NCBI RefSeq assembly: GCF_009936175.1
Contig: NZ_AP019773.1
Location: 1 to 64,000, forward strand
Direction: 5' to 3'
DNA: 64,000 nt
Origin: Bartonella quintana
GTDB taxonomy: Bacteria > Pseudomonadota > Alphaproteobacteria > Rhizobiales > Rhizobiaceae
Numbering within the stretch: the first letter of the stretch is position 1; each line of letters begins with the position of its first letter. Below, piece after piece: positions 52,782-62,245 of the stretch. The position numbers and the translations under genes are program-made. The notes beneath the pieces were generated by a model. That model saw nothing but the letters and a program-made list of their open reading frames with translations. It was not told where the DNA came from and did not search any database.

Positions 52782-53651
52782 TTGAAAATAAAGAAACCTA
52801 TAAAACTATTCAATGCTTCTATTGGAGCCTTATTTATAGCATGGGGATTTTTGCTTTCCTCTTTCACAGAGGCTGAAACGGTTGGAAAATTGCCTTCTTT
52901 TTTTGATTCACATGAACATTTGGTACAACCTGATACATCAGATATAATCCGCTTGCGTTTTGTAACAACTTTTGATTTTCCCCCTTTTAATTTTTTTGAT
53001 CAGACCAAGCATCTTACAGGCTATAATATCGATTTATTGCGCGCTATTTGTTCAAAATTAAACCTAGAGAAATTTTGTGAAGTGGAAGTTGTTCCCTGGG
53101 AAGAACTCGTGGACCGTGTCAAAAATGGTGGTGCAGAAGTTATTATTGCAGGTTTAAAAGAAACAATCAAAACGCGTCAAGATCTTGTTTTTACAAGGAC
53201 TTATTTGCGTTTTCCAGGTCGATTTGTTGCTTCTCGGCTTGTGAATCTCGATGCGCCAATAAGCGATAAACTGGCACATTTAGAGAGTGGATTTTTGTTC
53301 AGGAGTGCTCATGAAAAGCTGTTTCGTAGTTATTTTCCTGAAGCAAAATGGCAAGGATTTAAGAATAGGGCGGAGCTCTATAAGGCGTTACGAGATCATA
53401 AGATTGATCTTATTTTCGATGATGGATTTGCTTTATCTTTATGGTTAAATGATCCAAAGTCATTGAATTGTTGCCATTTTGTTGGGGGTGCGTATATAGC
53501 TCCACAGTTATTGGGGGAAGGAATGCGGCTTGCCGTTGCAAAAAAAAATGCAAAATTGGTTAATACGCTCAATTATGCTCTGAGAGCTTTAGAAGAGGAT
53601 GGCAAGCTTGCAGAGCTTTATCTGCGTTATTTTCCAATCAGTTTTTATTGA
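52782..53651 (+). CDS. Periplasmic amino acid-type substrate-binding protein (SBP family 3), orphan
   Basis: Solute-binding protein of ABC-transporter cluster 3 type. The 289-residue product has a signal peptide (basic MKIKKPIK, core GALFIAWGFLLSS, cleavage near residue 31) and the family fold: LRFVTTFDFPPFNFFD, LTGYNIDLLRAICSKL, VIIAGLKETIKTRQ (usually DMIIAGMTITxxR), and a C-terminal LNYALRALEEDGKLAELYLRYF. The start is TTG 52782, set by GGAGGG 6 bases upstream; there is no ATG in this position. No permease or ATPase gene is adjacent, so the transporter partners, if any, are elsewhere. Ligand unknown. Confidence 0.88.
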   Translation: MKIKKPIKLFNASIGALFIAWGFLLSSFTEAETVGKLPSFFDSHEHLVQPDTSDIIRLRFVTTFDFPPFNFFDQTKHLTGYNIDLLRAICSKLNLEKFCEVEVVPWEELVDRVKNGGAEVIIAGLKETIKTRQDLVFTRTYLRFPGRFVASRLVNLDAPISDKLAHLESGFLFRSAHEKLFRSYFPEAKWQGFKNRAELYKALRDHKIDLIFDDGFALSLWLNDPKSLNCCHFVGGAYIAPQLLGEGMRLAVAKKNAKLVNTLNYALRALEEDGKLAELYLRYFPISFY

Positions 53652-53663
53652 TGCATGCTTTCT

Positions 53664-55196
53664 TTAGGTAAGAGCTGTTAACCTTTCACTACTTTGTCGA
53701 TAGGAAATAGCTTCTGCGAGATGACGACGTGAAAGATGATCTGCTTCATCAAGATCAGCAATGGTACGTGCAACTCTGAGAATGCGGTGATAGGCGCGTG
53801 CAGAAAGATGCATCTTTTCACTCACATCGCTTAAAAGTGTGGCCGCATTTTTATCGGGAATGGCAATTTTTTCGATAATCTTTGCAGGGCAATCGCCATT
53901 GGTGCGAATATGGTCGAAACCCAGTTTAGTAAAACGTTTGGTTTGAATAGCACGACACCTTGCAACGCGTTTTGCAACATCACAGCTTTTTTCTGCTTGT
54001 TCTGGTTGCATAAGATCCATAGCTGTTAAAGCAGGAACATCAATCCGTAAATCAATTCGGTCGAGCAGAGGACCAGAAATACGAGATTGATAATCAGTTT
54101 GACAGCGTATTCCTTTTGCACAAACATGATCTTTTTCGCCTGCCATACCACATCGACAAGGATTCATTGCTGCAATAAGTTGGATACGGGCAGGATAGCT
54201 GATATGATGATTAGCGCGGGCGATAACGCATTCTCCGCTCTCTAAAGGTTGACGAAGAGAATCGAGGACCTGTGGAGAAAATTCAGGCAACTCGTCAAGA
54301 AATAAAACGCCATTATGTGCGAGTGAGACTTCTCCTGGTTGTGCTTTAAATCCACCACCGATCATTGCTGCCATGGAAGCAGAATGATGTGGGGCACGAA
54401 AGGGGCAGTGGCGCGAAATGGTATTGTGTACTGTTTCTCCTTTGATAGAAGCAATCAGAGAAACATCTAAGAGCTCACGGCTATCAAGAGGCGGCAAAAT
54501 GGAAGGTAGCCGTTGCGCTAACATGGATTTTCCTGCACCAGGAGGGCCTACAAACAAAAGGTTATGCCGTCCAGCTGCACAAACTTCTAATGCACGTTTA
54601 GCGGTTTTTTGTCCTTTGATTTCGCAAAGATCTGGCAGTTCAGTTTGGATTGTATATTGGCGTGGTTGTGGACGTTTTTGAATTTGGGTTCCTTTAAAAT
54701 GATTGACTATAATGAGAAGATTCTCGGGTGCAAGAATGTTCATTTCTGCGTTTGCCCATGCAGCTTCAGATCCGCATTGATAGGGACAAATAAGTCCTTT
54801 ATCACATGCTAAAGCTGTCATTGCCGCTGGTAAAACACCATTAACGGCTGTAATAGATCCATCTAGTGACAATTCGCCTAAAATGATGTAGTCTTGCGCT
54901 ACGTCAGGAGGGAGAAGCTCCATAGCAAGCATTAAGCCTACGGCAATTGGCAAATCATAATGCGATCCCTCTTTAGGTAAGTCAGCAGGCGCAAGATTAA
55001 TGGTAACCCGTTTGTTCGGCATAGAAAGTCCACAAGCATGAAGGGCTGCTTGCACGCGTTCACGACTTTCTGCGATTGCCTTATCTGGCAATCCAACAAT
55101 AGCCATTCCTATTTTACCAGAGGAAATCATAACCTGTACATCAACAGGTATTGCTTCTAGACCGCGAAAAGCAACAGTTGTAACACGCGCGATCAT
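53664..55196 (-). CDS. comM: YifB/ComM family Mg chelatase-like AAA+ ATPase
   Basis: Hexameric helicase of the ComM/YifB group, which in Vibrio promotes branch migration during natural transformation; the role in non-competent bacteria is unclear. The 510-residue product has the N-terminal Lon-protease-like ChlI domain (VGLPDKAIAESRERV), Walker A VGPPGAGKSML near 216-224, Walker B VLFLDELPEF, the cysteine cluster NPCRCGMAG, and a C-terminal Mg-chelatase lid. ATG 55196 is chosen because GGGGAG lies upstream and it gives the family start MIARVTTVAF; the frame is open to 55232. Confidence 0.93.
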   Translation of the reverse strand: MIARVTTVAFRGLEAIPVDVQVMISSGKIGMAIVGLPDKAIAESRERVQAALHACGLSMPNKRVTINLAPADLPKEGSHYDLPIAVGLMLAMELLPPDVAQDYIILGELSLDGSITAVNGVLPAAMTALACDKGLICPYQCGSEAAWANAEMNILAPENLLIIVNHFKGTQIQKRPQPRQYTIQTELPDLCEIKGQKTAKRALEVCAAGRHNLLFVGPPGAGKSMLAQRLPSILPPLDSRELLDVSLIASIKGETVHNTISRHCPFRAPHHSASMAAMIGGGFKAQPGEVSLAHNGVLFLDELPEFSPQVLDSLRQPLESGECVIARANHHISYPARIQLIAAMNPCRCGMAGEKDHVCAKGIRCQTDYQSRISGPLLDRIDLRIDVPALTAMDLMQPEQAEKSCDVAKRVARCRAIQTKRFTKLGFDHIRTNGDCPAKIIEKIAIPDKNAATLLSDVSEKMHLSARAYHRILRVARTIADLDEADHLSRRHLAEAISYRQSSERLTALT

Positions 55197-55609
55197 CAAT
55201 TTGTTCTCCCCATTTTGACTTGGAAGAAACAATCATATCTGCGCATAAAAATCAAGAAGTGTCTGTATGGTTTTTTGTGTCGAGAAATCTATATAGGTGC
55301 GCATGATTTGTAGCGCAATTATTGTGTAGAAAGTTGCACAAATTTAACCATGATGGCATGCTGTTAAATAAAACGTTTATAATGTGCTTAGTGAATATGT
55401 TAAGAAAAACAAAGAGCGAGGCTGTTTGTATTGCACATCAAGTGCGGGATTTTGTGAATGTAAGGGCGCTGGTAGCCTTGTGCATCTCAAGAAAAGAACG
55501 TTATTTGATGTGACAAAAGTATGAAAATTCCAAACAGATATATTTATCTTTTTTGTTTAATGTTATTTATAGAAAAATGATGTAAAGTGTATTGAAGGTA
55601 TCTGATTGG
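55197..55609. other. Intergenic region between comM and tamA
   Basis: About 410 A+T-rich bases between divergent genes. A 63-codon frame at 55322-55513 begins with TTG, lacks a ribosome-binding site and matches nothing I know. Probably just the two promoters. Confidence 0.5.
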
Positions 55610-57571
55610 ATGGTATATCAGACAGGAGTTTTGTTAAAATCAGGGACCATACGCAGTGTATTGATGGGTCTATGCTTAACCTTTACTTTTCCGCAGCCAC
55701 TTGCAGCATTTGAGTTTTTCGGTATTCCTTTTTTTGGTCAAAAAAAAATAAATTCCTCTTCTAATGATAGTGGTACAGAGAAATTTTATAAAGTTGATGT
55801 CATCGCATCACCGGGTGCGTCGGCAGAAGGTGTTAAAATAGTGAAGGCTGTGTCTTCTCTTGTTGCTGATCAAGATAAAGCCCTACCGAGTTCTTCTGGT
55901 TTGTTGGCTAAAGCCCGGTCAGATTATCGGGCAATTCTTTCTGCTCTTTATGCTGACGGACGCTATGGTGGTGTTATTAGTATTCGGATTAATGGTTTAG
56001 AAGCCGCTGATTTGAGTCCTGTGACTCAGCTCCCTGCACAATCCCATATTGTGATTACGATTGATGCTGGTCCACGATATATTTTTAGTGTCGCAGGTAT
56101 CGATAAAGTTGCTCCATTCTTAAAAGATAAAACCAATAGAATGCCTACAATTGAAGAATTGGGCTATAAAGTTGGGGCTGTTGCCAAATCTGAAACCGTT
56201 CTTAAAGCAGAAAGATGGGCGATTGAAGGATGGCGTCGACAAGGGTATGCTAAAGCTAAAATTGTTAAGAGTGAAGTCATTGCTGACCATGCTGCACGTC
56301 TCGTTGATGCGCAGATAGCGGTTGATTCTGGACGGGAAGCTTATTACGGTCCTTTAAGTGTGCGTAATGTTAGCAAGAGGCCACGCGTAGATTCAGCGTA
56401 TATCGCATGGATGACAGGCTTAAAGCCAGGTCAGAAATACGATTCTGATGGATTAGCCAAAGCTAATGAACGACTTGCGCGACTTAATGTTTTTCGTGCT
56501 GTGAATATACGTGAGGCTGAGACGATTAATCCTGATAGTAGTTTACCGGTTACGCTTGTTTTACAAGAACGTAAACCACGTCGTTTTGGCGTAGGTGTTA
56601 GCTATTCAACATTAGACGGTGCCGGTTTTGAAACTTATTGGATGCATAACAATCTTTTTGGCCACGCGGAGCGCCTTAAAATCGAGACGAAAATAAGTGG
56701 TGTTTGCAGCAATAAGGAACGATCATATAATTTTAAAAATTTTGATTACCTTTTTGGTGGTACATTCATAAAGCCTGGTATATTCACTCCTGATACAAAC
56801 TTTGGGGCAGAGCTGAAAATACAGCAAGATGTTTTAGACAATTATACAACAAAAGCTATCAGAGCAAAGTTGGGTATTACGCATATCTTTAATAGTAATC
56901 TATCGGGACAGACTGCTGTAGAAGGTTCTAATGGTTATTCAAGCGATATCTATTTTGGAAGCCGTAATTTTACAACAATTGGGTTACCAAGTGGTTTGAT
57001 TTACGATAGCCGTGATAATAAGTTGAATGCGAAAAGAGGCTGGTACGGCGAAGCAATTGTTGAACCTTTTTATGAAATGCGCTTTAACAATTTTGTGACA
57101 AAAATGGCTGTAGAAGGTCGTTCTTATTGGGCGCTAGATGAAAAGGATCATTTTGTTTTTGCAGCGCGAGCAAAATTTGGTACAATTATTGGGAGCGATA
57201 CAGCACATTTACCTTCTGATACGCTTTTTTTTGCTGGTGGTGGTGGATCTGTTCGCGGTTATGCGTATCGCAATATTGGTATCAAAACAGAAAATAATGC
57301 TGTTGTTGGTGGGCGGGCGCTTGTTGAGGGCTCGGCAGAATTACGTCTTTCTTTAAATGATAAGATAGGATTTGTCAGTTTTCTTGATGGAGGTCTTGTA
57401 GGGGAAAAAGCACGTTTTGATTTTTCTCAAAAAATGAAATGGGGAGCTGGTCTTGGAGGGCGCTATATGACAGGGCTTGGTCCTTTACGCATTGATTTAG
57501 CCTTTCCTCTTAAGCGGGAAAAAGGTGATCCTCGTGTTGGTTTTTATGTGGGTATAGGGCAAGCATTTTAA
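55610..57571 (+). CDS. tamA: Translocation and assembly module outer-membrane protein TamA
   Basis: Omp85-family outer-membrane protein that works with TamB to insert outer-membrane proteins or move lipids across the periplasm. The product of about 653 residues has a signal peptide ending near PLAAFEFFG, POTRA-like domains (about 50-330, including VLKAERWAIEGWRRQGYAKAK in outline) and a C-terminal 16-strand barrel with the GGGGSVRGYAYR (VRGY/F lid motif) and a C-terminal aromatic VGIGQAF. ATG 55610 is preferred; TTG 55592 would add 6 residues. It overlaps tamB by one base. Confidence 0.92.
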   Translation: MVYQTGVLLKSGTIRSVLMGLCLTFTFPQPLAAFEFFGIPFFGQKKINSSSNDSGTEKFYKVDVIASPGASAEGVKIVKAVSSLVADQDKALPSSSGLLAKARSDYRAILSALYADGRYGGVISIRINGLEAADLSPVTQLPAQSHIVITIDAGPRYIFSVAGIDKVAPFLKDKTNRMPTIEELGYKVGAVAKSETVLKAERWAIEGWRRQGYAKAKIVKSEVIADHAARLVDAQIAVDSGREAYYGPLSVRNVSKRPRVDSAYIAWMTGLKPGQKYDSDGLAKANERLARLNVFRAVNIREAETINPDSSLPVTLVLQERKPRRFGVGVSYSTLDGAGFETYWMHNNLFGHAERLKIETKISGVCSNKERSYNFKNFDYLFGGTFIKPGIFTPDTNFGAELKIQQDVLDNYTTKAIRAKLGITHIFNSNLSGQTAVEGSNGYSSDIYFGSRNFTTIGLPSGLIYDSRDNKLNAKRGWYGEAIVEPFYEMRFNNFVTKMAVEGRSYWALDEKDHFVFAARAKFGTIIGSDTAHLPSDTLFFAGGGGSVRGYAYRNIGIKTENNAVVGGRALVEGSAELRLSLNDKIGFVSFLDGGLVGEKARFDFSQKMKWGAGLGGRYMTGLGPLRIDLAFPLKREKGDPRVGFYVGIGQAF

Positions 57572-60500
57572 TGGAAAAAAGTGTGCGTTTATCAGCTTTC
57601 TTATTTGGACTTTTTTTTCTTCTGGTAAGCGCTTTTATTTTTGCGCAGAGAAGTAATACACCTTCTAGCCAAGCAGCAGGAGATAATCGTTCATGGTTTG
57701 TCTCCTTAATTGAACGCAAACTTTCAGCGCCTAATCGCCAAGTTCGTTTACATAATATACGTGGGACTCTGTCTTCTCAAATGTCAATTGATGCTATTAC
57801 CGTTAGTGATAAAAAGGGTGTTTGGCTTAAAATTACCAATGCTAAAATGGATTGGAACCGCCTAGCGTTGCTGAGAGGGCGCATGGATGTTAACCAGCTT
57901 TCGGTAGAACAAATTACGTTTTTACGCAAGCCCCAGGGTTCTTCTCTTGTTTCTTCTATTGAGGCGGGAAAGTTTTCTTTACCAAAATTGCCACTTGCCA
58001 TTTCTATCAGTACGCTTACAGCTAAGCATGTGGCGTTTGAACAAAACCTTTTTGGTCTTTCTGCTAATGTGTCCTTAAAAGGACATCTAACCTTGACTCA
58101 TGGTGATTTTGATGTTGACATAGTAGCGCATCGTTTAGATGCACGTGGCTCTTTTTCTGTTCTAACCAAGATATCCAATAATGACCGTACAGCTAAAATC
58201 AATGTTTCTGCTGATGAACCGCAAAATGGTATTTTGGCAAATGTTTTGAATATTGAAAAACGTCCTGGGTTAAATCTCGCTATTAAAGGTGATGGTACTT
58301 TTGATGATTTGGTTGTTAGGCTTTATTTGGAAGCCGATCACCATCCTATTTTAGATGGCAATGTTATTCTTGCAAGTATTTCAGAAGGGCATAATTTTTC
58401 TACTAAACTGGTGGGTACACTTGGTCTTTTAATGCCTCCTCAATATCGGAGTTTTTTCGAATCTGATGTAACGCTGGAAGCAAAGGCGAGGATAACAAGA
58501 GAAGGTGTAACGCATCTTGATCATATGGTCATTCAAGGCAAAGCAATGAATATTATGGCCAATGCTCAAATAACAGAAGATGGATTTTTACGGCGACTTT
58601 TTATTGATGGTAAAATGGCTCTTGATAAGGAAAATGGGTCTGTTCATTTACCAGTATCAGAAGCGTCAATGCGGGCGAATAATCTTGCTTTGACCATTGA
58701 CTATGGTCGCGAAGGACAGCAATCTTGGAAGGGGCGTTTTGTTATACATCATTTGAGTAATCAAAATATTCATATTCGTGATGCCGTTTTTGATATGGGA
58801 GGGATGAGCGAAAATCTTGATGACGTAGCTTCTCGTCATGTCGGTATTCAGGTTAATGGAACACTTCAGGGGGTTATAAAGACTAAGGGTGCGTCGGAAG
58901 AAAGTTTAAGCCAAACGGTTCATATGCATCTAGATACGGATATTGTTTCTAGAAAACCAATTTTGATTCATGATTTTAGTATTACGGCTCAGGGTTTTTC
59001 TGCTTGGTTAAAAGGAAAAGTGGACCATTTTGTTTTTAAAGGCAATCTTAGTTTAAAAGCACAAACATTAGCTCTTTTAGGTCTATTCAGCGAACAACCA
59101 CTTTCTGGTAGCGCAGATCTTAAAGCTAAAGGCACTATCGGTTTAATGAGTGGCATTTTTGATCTTGAGTTATCAGGAATTGCCGACAATATGAAAGTAG
59201 GTGTGCAACCTTTTGATCGTTTATTCAAAGGAAATCTTACTCTTTCAGGTGGTGCTGCTTGGAATACGACAGATTTAGTTTTGCGTCGTTTTGATTTGAA
59301 GAATCAATATGCAAATCTAAAAGCCGATGGCTATTTTTCAAGTGAGAGTGCTAAAATGGATTTATACGCTCAAATATCTGATCTCGCCAGATTAGATCCG
59401 AAAATGAATGGGGCGCTCACAATCCAAAGTACTGCTAGAGGGCACAATAACCTTATAAAACTTAGCACACGTGCCCATGTTGTTGAAGCGTTTTTAGTGG
59501 GGAAAAAACTTCAGAATACAACGCTAACTATTAAGACACTTATGGATAATACATCGCCGGTTCCTTCTTTAACAGGTTCTGTAAAGGGTGAAGGAACTTT
59601 TGCTAAAAAACCTTTGTATTTAGCTGCTTCTTTTAAACGTTCCAATCAGATTCGAAAACTTGAAAATATTGATATTAGAGGGGGAAACGCAAAAATAACT
59701 GGTGATCTTTCTCAAACGTTTGGAGGTTTTGTGAAAGGAGCTTTGCATATTGACGCTGATGATATTTCAATATTTTCTGCGTTATTTTTGCAGGACGGCA
59801 AGGGAAAAGTAAAAGGAGATTTTGTTTTTTATGAACAAGATGGCAAACAAAAAGCCAATGTGAAGGCGCACGTTGACCATTTGGATTTTGCAAAGAATAA
59901 AATTAAAAAGTTGGCAATAGAGACGCACATATTGGACCCTTTTGGCACAGCACAGTTTGATGGCTTTATGAATGCGGAACATGTTCAAACACCTTTGATG
60001 GTGTTCAATCGTTTAAATGTTCACGGCAATAGCAATAATGGGCAAACGAGTTTTACTGTTCAAGCGATGTTGCCTAATCATACCAGCGCACAGCTTTCTG
60101 GCCGTGTAATGGTTATAGAGCTTCCGGTGGGTATAAAACAGGAAGTGCAGATTGAAACCATGAACATGAAACAGCGCAATTTTTACGCGGCATTGCCTAA
60201 ACCGGCTACGATTGTTTTTGATAAAAATGGAATGACAATAAATGAATTAGGCGTTGAGATTAATGAGGGTAGGATTGTGCTTGCGGGAAATGTTCAAGAC
60301 ACCCTTAATCTGCGTCTTACGATGAATGCGCTTCCTGCTGCTTTAGTCAATCTATGGAAATCTGATCTTGGTGTTTCTGGTACCTTAACAGGGCAAATTA
60401 TCATTGGTGGTCGTTTCAAAGAACCTGATGTGACCTATGATATAAAAGGTGAGGGCCTCACCACTGCTGCTTTTCAAGAGAAAAAAATAATGCCCTTTGG

Positions 60501-62217
60501 GTTCTCTGCTACAGGGAAAACAGTAGACAAAAATCTTACTTTGAATGCAGATTTAATGGGGGAAGGGATACAAGCAAAAGCAGAAGGACGTGTATCTTTA
60601 GATAAAAACAAACTTGATTTCTATATTGATTTGCAAAATTTGTCTGCGCGTTTGGTCAATAGTCTTATTGAAGGGCAAGTGCTTGAAGGAACGATGGTAG
60701 GCAAGATTAATATTGGTGGAACAGTGAAGGATCCATCTGCGCATTTTGAGCTTTCTAGTCAAAGCCTGGCTGTTATGACACATAAAGGACTTATGTCGAT
60801 AAATATGAATGCCCGTGGTTCTTACAAAAAATCGGCTCTTCATATTGAGAATTTGGTGGCAACCGGAGATAAGGGATTAGATCTCTCCATAAATGGGCCT
60901 CTTTCTCTGAATGGTTCAGAGGTTAAATTGAGTGTTAAAGGGACAATGCCTCTTGCTTTTGTTGATTTATTGTTAGCTAAGCGTGGTGCCCATATAACGG
61001 GTACAGCAAGAATTGATACTGTTCTAAAGGGTAAATTGTTTCAGCCGCAACTGATAGGGAATTTTTCTATAGTCGATGGGAGCTTTTTTGATTCACAAAC
61101 AAATTTAGAACTTAACAATATAACGCTTGAAGGCAAATTAAATGGTGATCATATTCTTATAGAGAAAACTTTTGCTTCTTCATCTAATGGAGGATCAATT
61201 ACTGCTTCAGGTCGTATCTTTCATGATCTACAAACAGATTTAGTTGTTCATCTTGACCACGCCAATTATAATGATGGTTCTATGATTTTTGCAACGTTGT
61301 CAGGCAAGATGACAATGAGGGGTCATTTTTTTGGTGATCTTGTTATTGGTGGTGATGTCATAGTTGAAAAAGCTGAAGTTTTTGTTTCTGATCATTTTCA
61401 AAACGCAAAATTTCTGGATATTAAAAATAAGAATTTAACCAAACCGATTCAAAAAACGCTTGAATATGCTGATGTTAAGAACACCAATCAAAACCGTAAC
61501 GTTTTTCAAGAATCTTCATCGGTTGTGTTATTAAATATGCGTCTGACTGCGCACAATCAGTTTTTTGTACGTGGGCGAGGTTTAGATACGGAGTTGGGAG
61601 GGCGCATTAATCTAACGGGTCCATTGAGTGACGTACATCCAGTTGGTGAGTTTCGGATGATTCGTGGACGTTTTGATATTCTTTCACAACATCTCAATTT
61701 TGATCACGGGCAAGCGAGTTTTAGCGGTAATCTTAATCCTACTGTTTATTTTGTGACCAATCACAATAGTGGTGATATTCACGTCACTGTAACCGTAAGT
61801 GGAACGATTGATAATCTTGATGTTAGTTTTTCTTCACAACCTAGTTTGCCACAGGATGAGATTTTAGCTCGTTTGATTTTTAACCGCTCTCTTAACGAAT
61901 TATCACCATTTCAGATTGCTCAGCTTGCGGCAGCAGCAGCTGATCTTGCAGGTGCTTCTAATATGTCTTTGTTGAATGCTTTACGGACTAAAATCGGTCT
62001 TGATGATCTTGATGTTATCGTTGATGAAAAGGGTAATACGGGCTTACGCATTGGACGTTACATACACAATAATGTTTATTTAGGCTTTGAAGCAGGGTCA
62101 GATGGAACGACAAAAGGAACAATTAATTTGGACATTTCTCGTCATCTCAAAGCTAAAGGCGCTATAGGGAATGAAAAGAATTCTAGTGTTGGCATATTTT
62201 ATGAAAGAGAATATTAA
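57571..62217 (+). CDS. tamB: Translocation and assembly module inner-membrane protein TamB
   Basis: Very long periplasm-spanning AsmA/TamB-family protein, anchored in the inner membrane by residues 6-27 (RLSAFLFGLFFLLVSAFIFA) and projecting a beta-helical groove towards TamA, probably carrying phospholipids. The 1548-residue product is made of repeating beta-rich segments and ends with the DUF490/TamB domain: SQPSLPQDEILARLIFNRSL in outline, AAAAADLAGAS and VYLGFEAGSDG. The ATG overlaps the tamA TAA, so the two are translationally coupled. Length is typical for alphaproteobacteria. Confidence 0.95.
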   Translation: MEKSVRLSAFLFGLFFLLVSAFIFAQRSNTPSSQAAGDNRSWFVSLIERKLSAPNRQVRLHNIRGTLSSQMSIDAITVSDKKGVWLKITNAKMDWNRLALLRGRMDVNQLSVEQITFLRKPQGSSLVSSIEAGKFSLPKLPLAISISTLTAKHVAFEQNLFGLSANVSLKGHLTLTHGDFDVDIVAHRLDARGSFSVLTKISNNDRTAKINVSADEPQNGILANVLNIEKRPGLNLAIKGDGTFDDLVVRLYLEADHHPILDGNVILASISEGHNFSTKLVGTLGLLMPPQYRSFFESDVTLEAKARITREGVTHLDHMVIQGKAMNIMANAQITEDGFLRRLFIDGKMALDKENGSVHLPVSEASMRANNLALTIDYGREGQQSWKGRFVIHHLSNQNIHIRDAVFDMGGMSENLDDVASRHVGIQVNGTLQGVIKTKGASEESLSQTVHMHLDTDIVSRKPILIHDFSITAQGFSAWLKGKVDHFVFKGNLSLKAQTLALLGLFSEQPLSGSADLKAKGTIGLMSGIFDLELSGIADNMKVGVQPFDRLFKGNLTLSGGAAWNTTDLVLRRFDLKNQYANLKADGYFSSESAKMDLYAQISDLARLDPKMNGALTIQSTARGHNNLIKLSTRAHVVEAFLVGKKLQNTTLTIKTLMDNTSPVPSLTGSVKGEGTFAKKPLYLAASFKRSNQIRKLENIDIRGGNAKITGDLSQTFGGFVKGALHIDADDISIFSALFLQDGKGKVKGDFVFYEQDGKQKANVKAHVDHLDFAKNKIKKLAIETHILDPFGTAQFDGFMNAEHVQTPLMVFNRLNVHGNSNNGQTSFTVQAMLPNHTSAQLSGRVMVIELPVGIKQEVQIETMNMKQRNFYAALPKPATIVFDKNGMTINELGVEINEGRIVLAGNVQDTLNLRLTMNALPAALVNLWKSDLGVSGTLTGQIIIGGRFKEPDVTYDIKGEGLTTAAFQEKKIMPFGFSATGKTVDKNLTLNADLMGEGIQAKAEGRVSLDKNKLDFYIDLQNLSARLVNSLIEGQVLEGTMVGKINIGGTVKDPSAHFELSSQSLAVMTHKGLMSINMNARGSYKKSALHIENLVATGDKGLDLSINGPLSLNGSEVKLSVKGTMPLAFVDLLLAKRGAHITGTARIDTVLKGKLFQPQLIGNFSIVDGSFFDSQTNLELNNITLEGKLNGDHILIEKTFASSSNGGSITASGRIFHDLQTDLVVHLDHANYNDGSMIFATLSGKMTMRGHFFGDLVIGGDVIVEKAEVFVSDHFQNAKFLDIKNKNLTKPIQKTLEYADVKNTNQNRNVFQESSSVVLLNMRLTAHNQFFVRGRGLDTELGGRINLTGPLSDVHPVGEFRMIRGRFDILSQHLNFDHGQASFSGNLNPTVYFVTNHNSGDIHVTVTVSGTIDNLDVSFSSQPSLPQDEILARLIFNRSLNELSPFQIAQLAAAAADLAGASNMSLLNALRTKIGLDDLDVIVDEKGNTGLRIGRYIHNNVYLGFEAGSDGTTKGTINLDISRHLKAKGAIGNEKNSSVGIFYEREY

Positions 62218-62245
62218 GAATCAAAGTTTTTAAGATTCAACTGCT

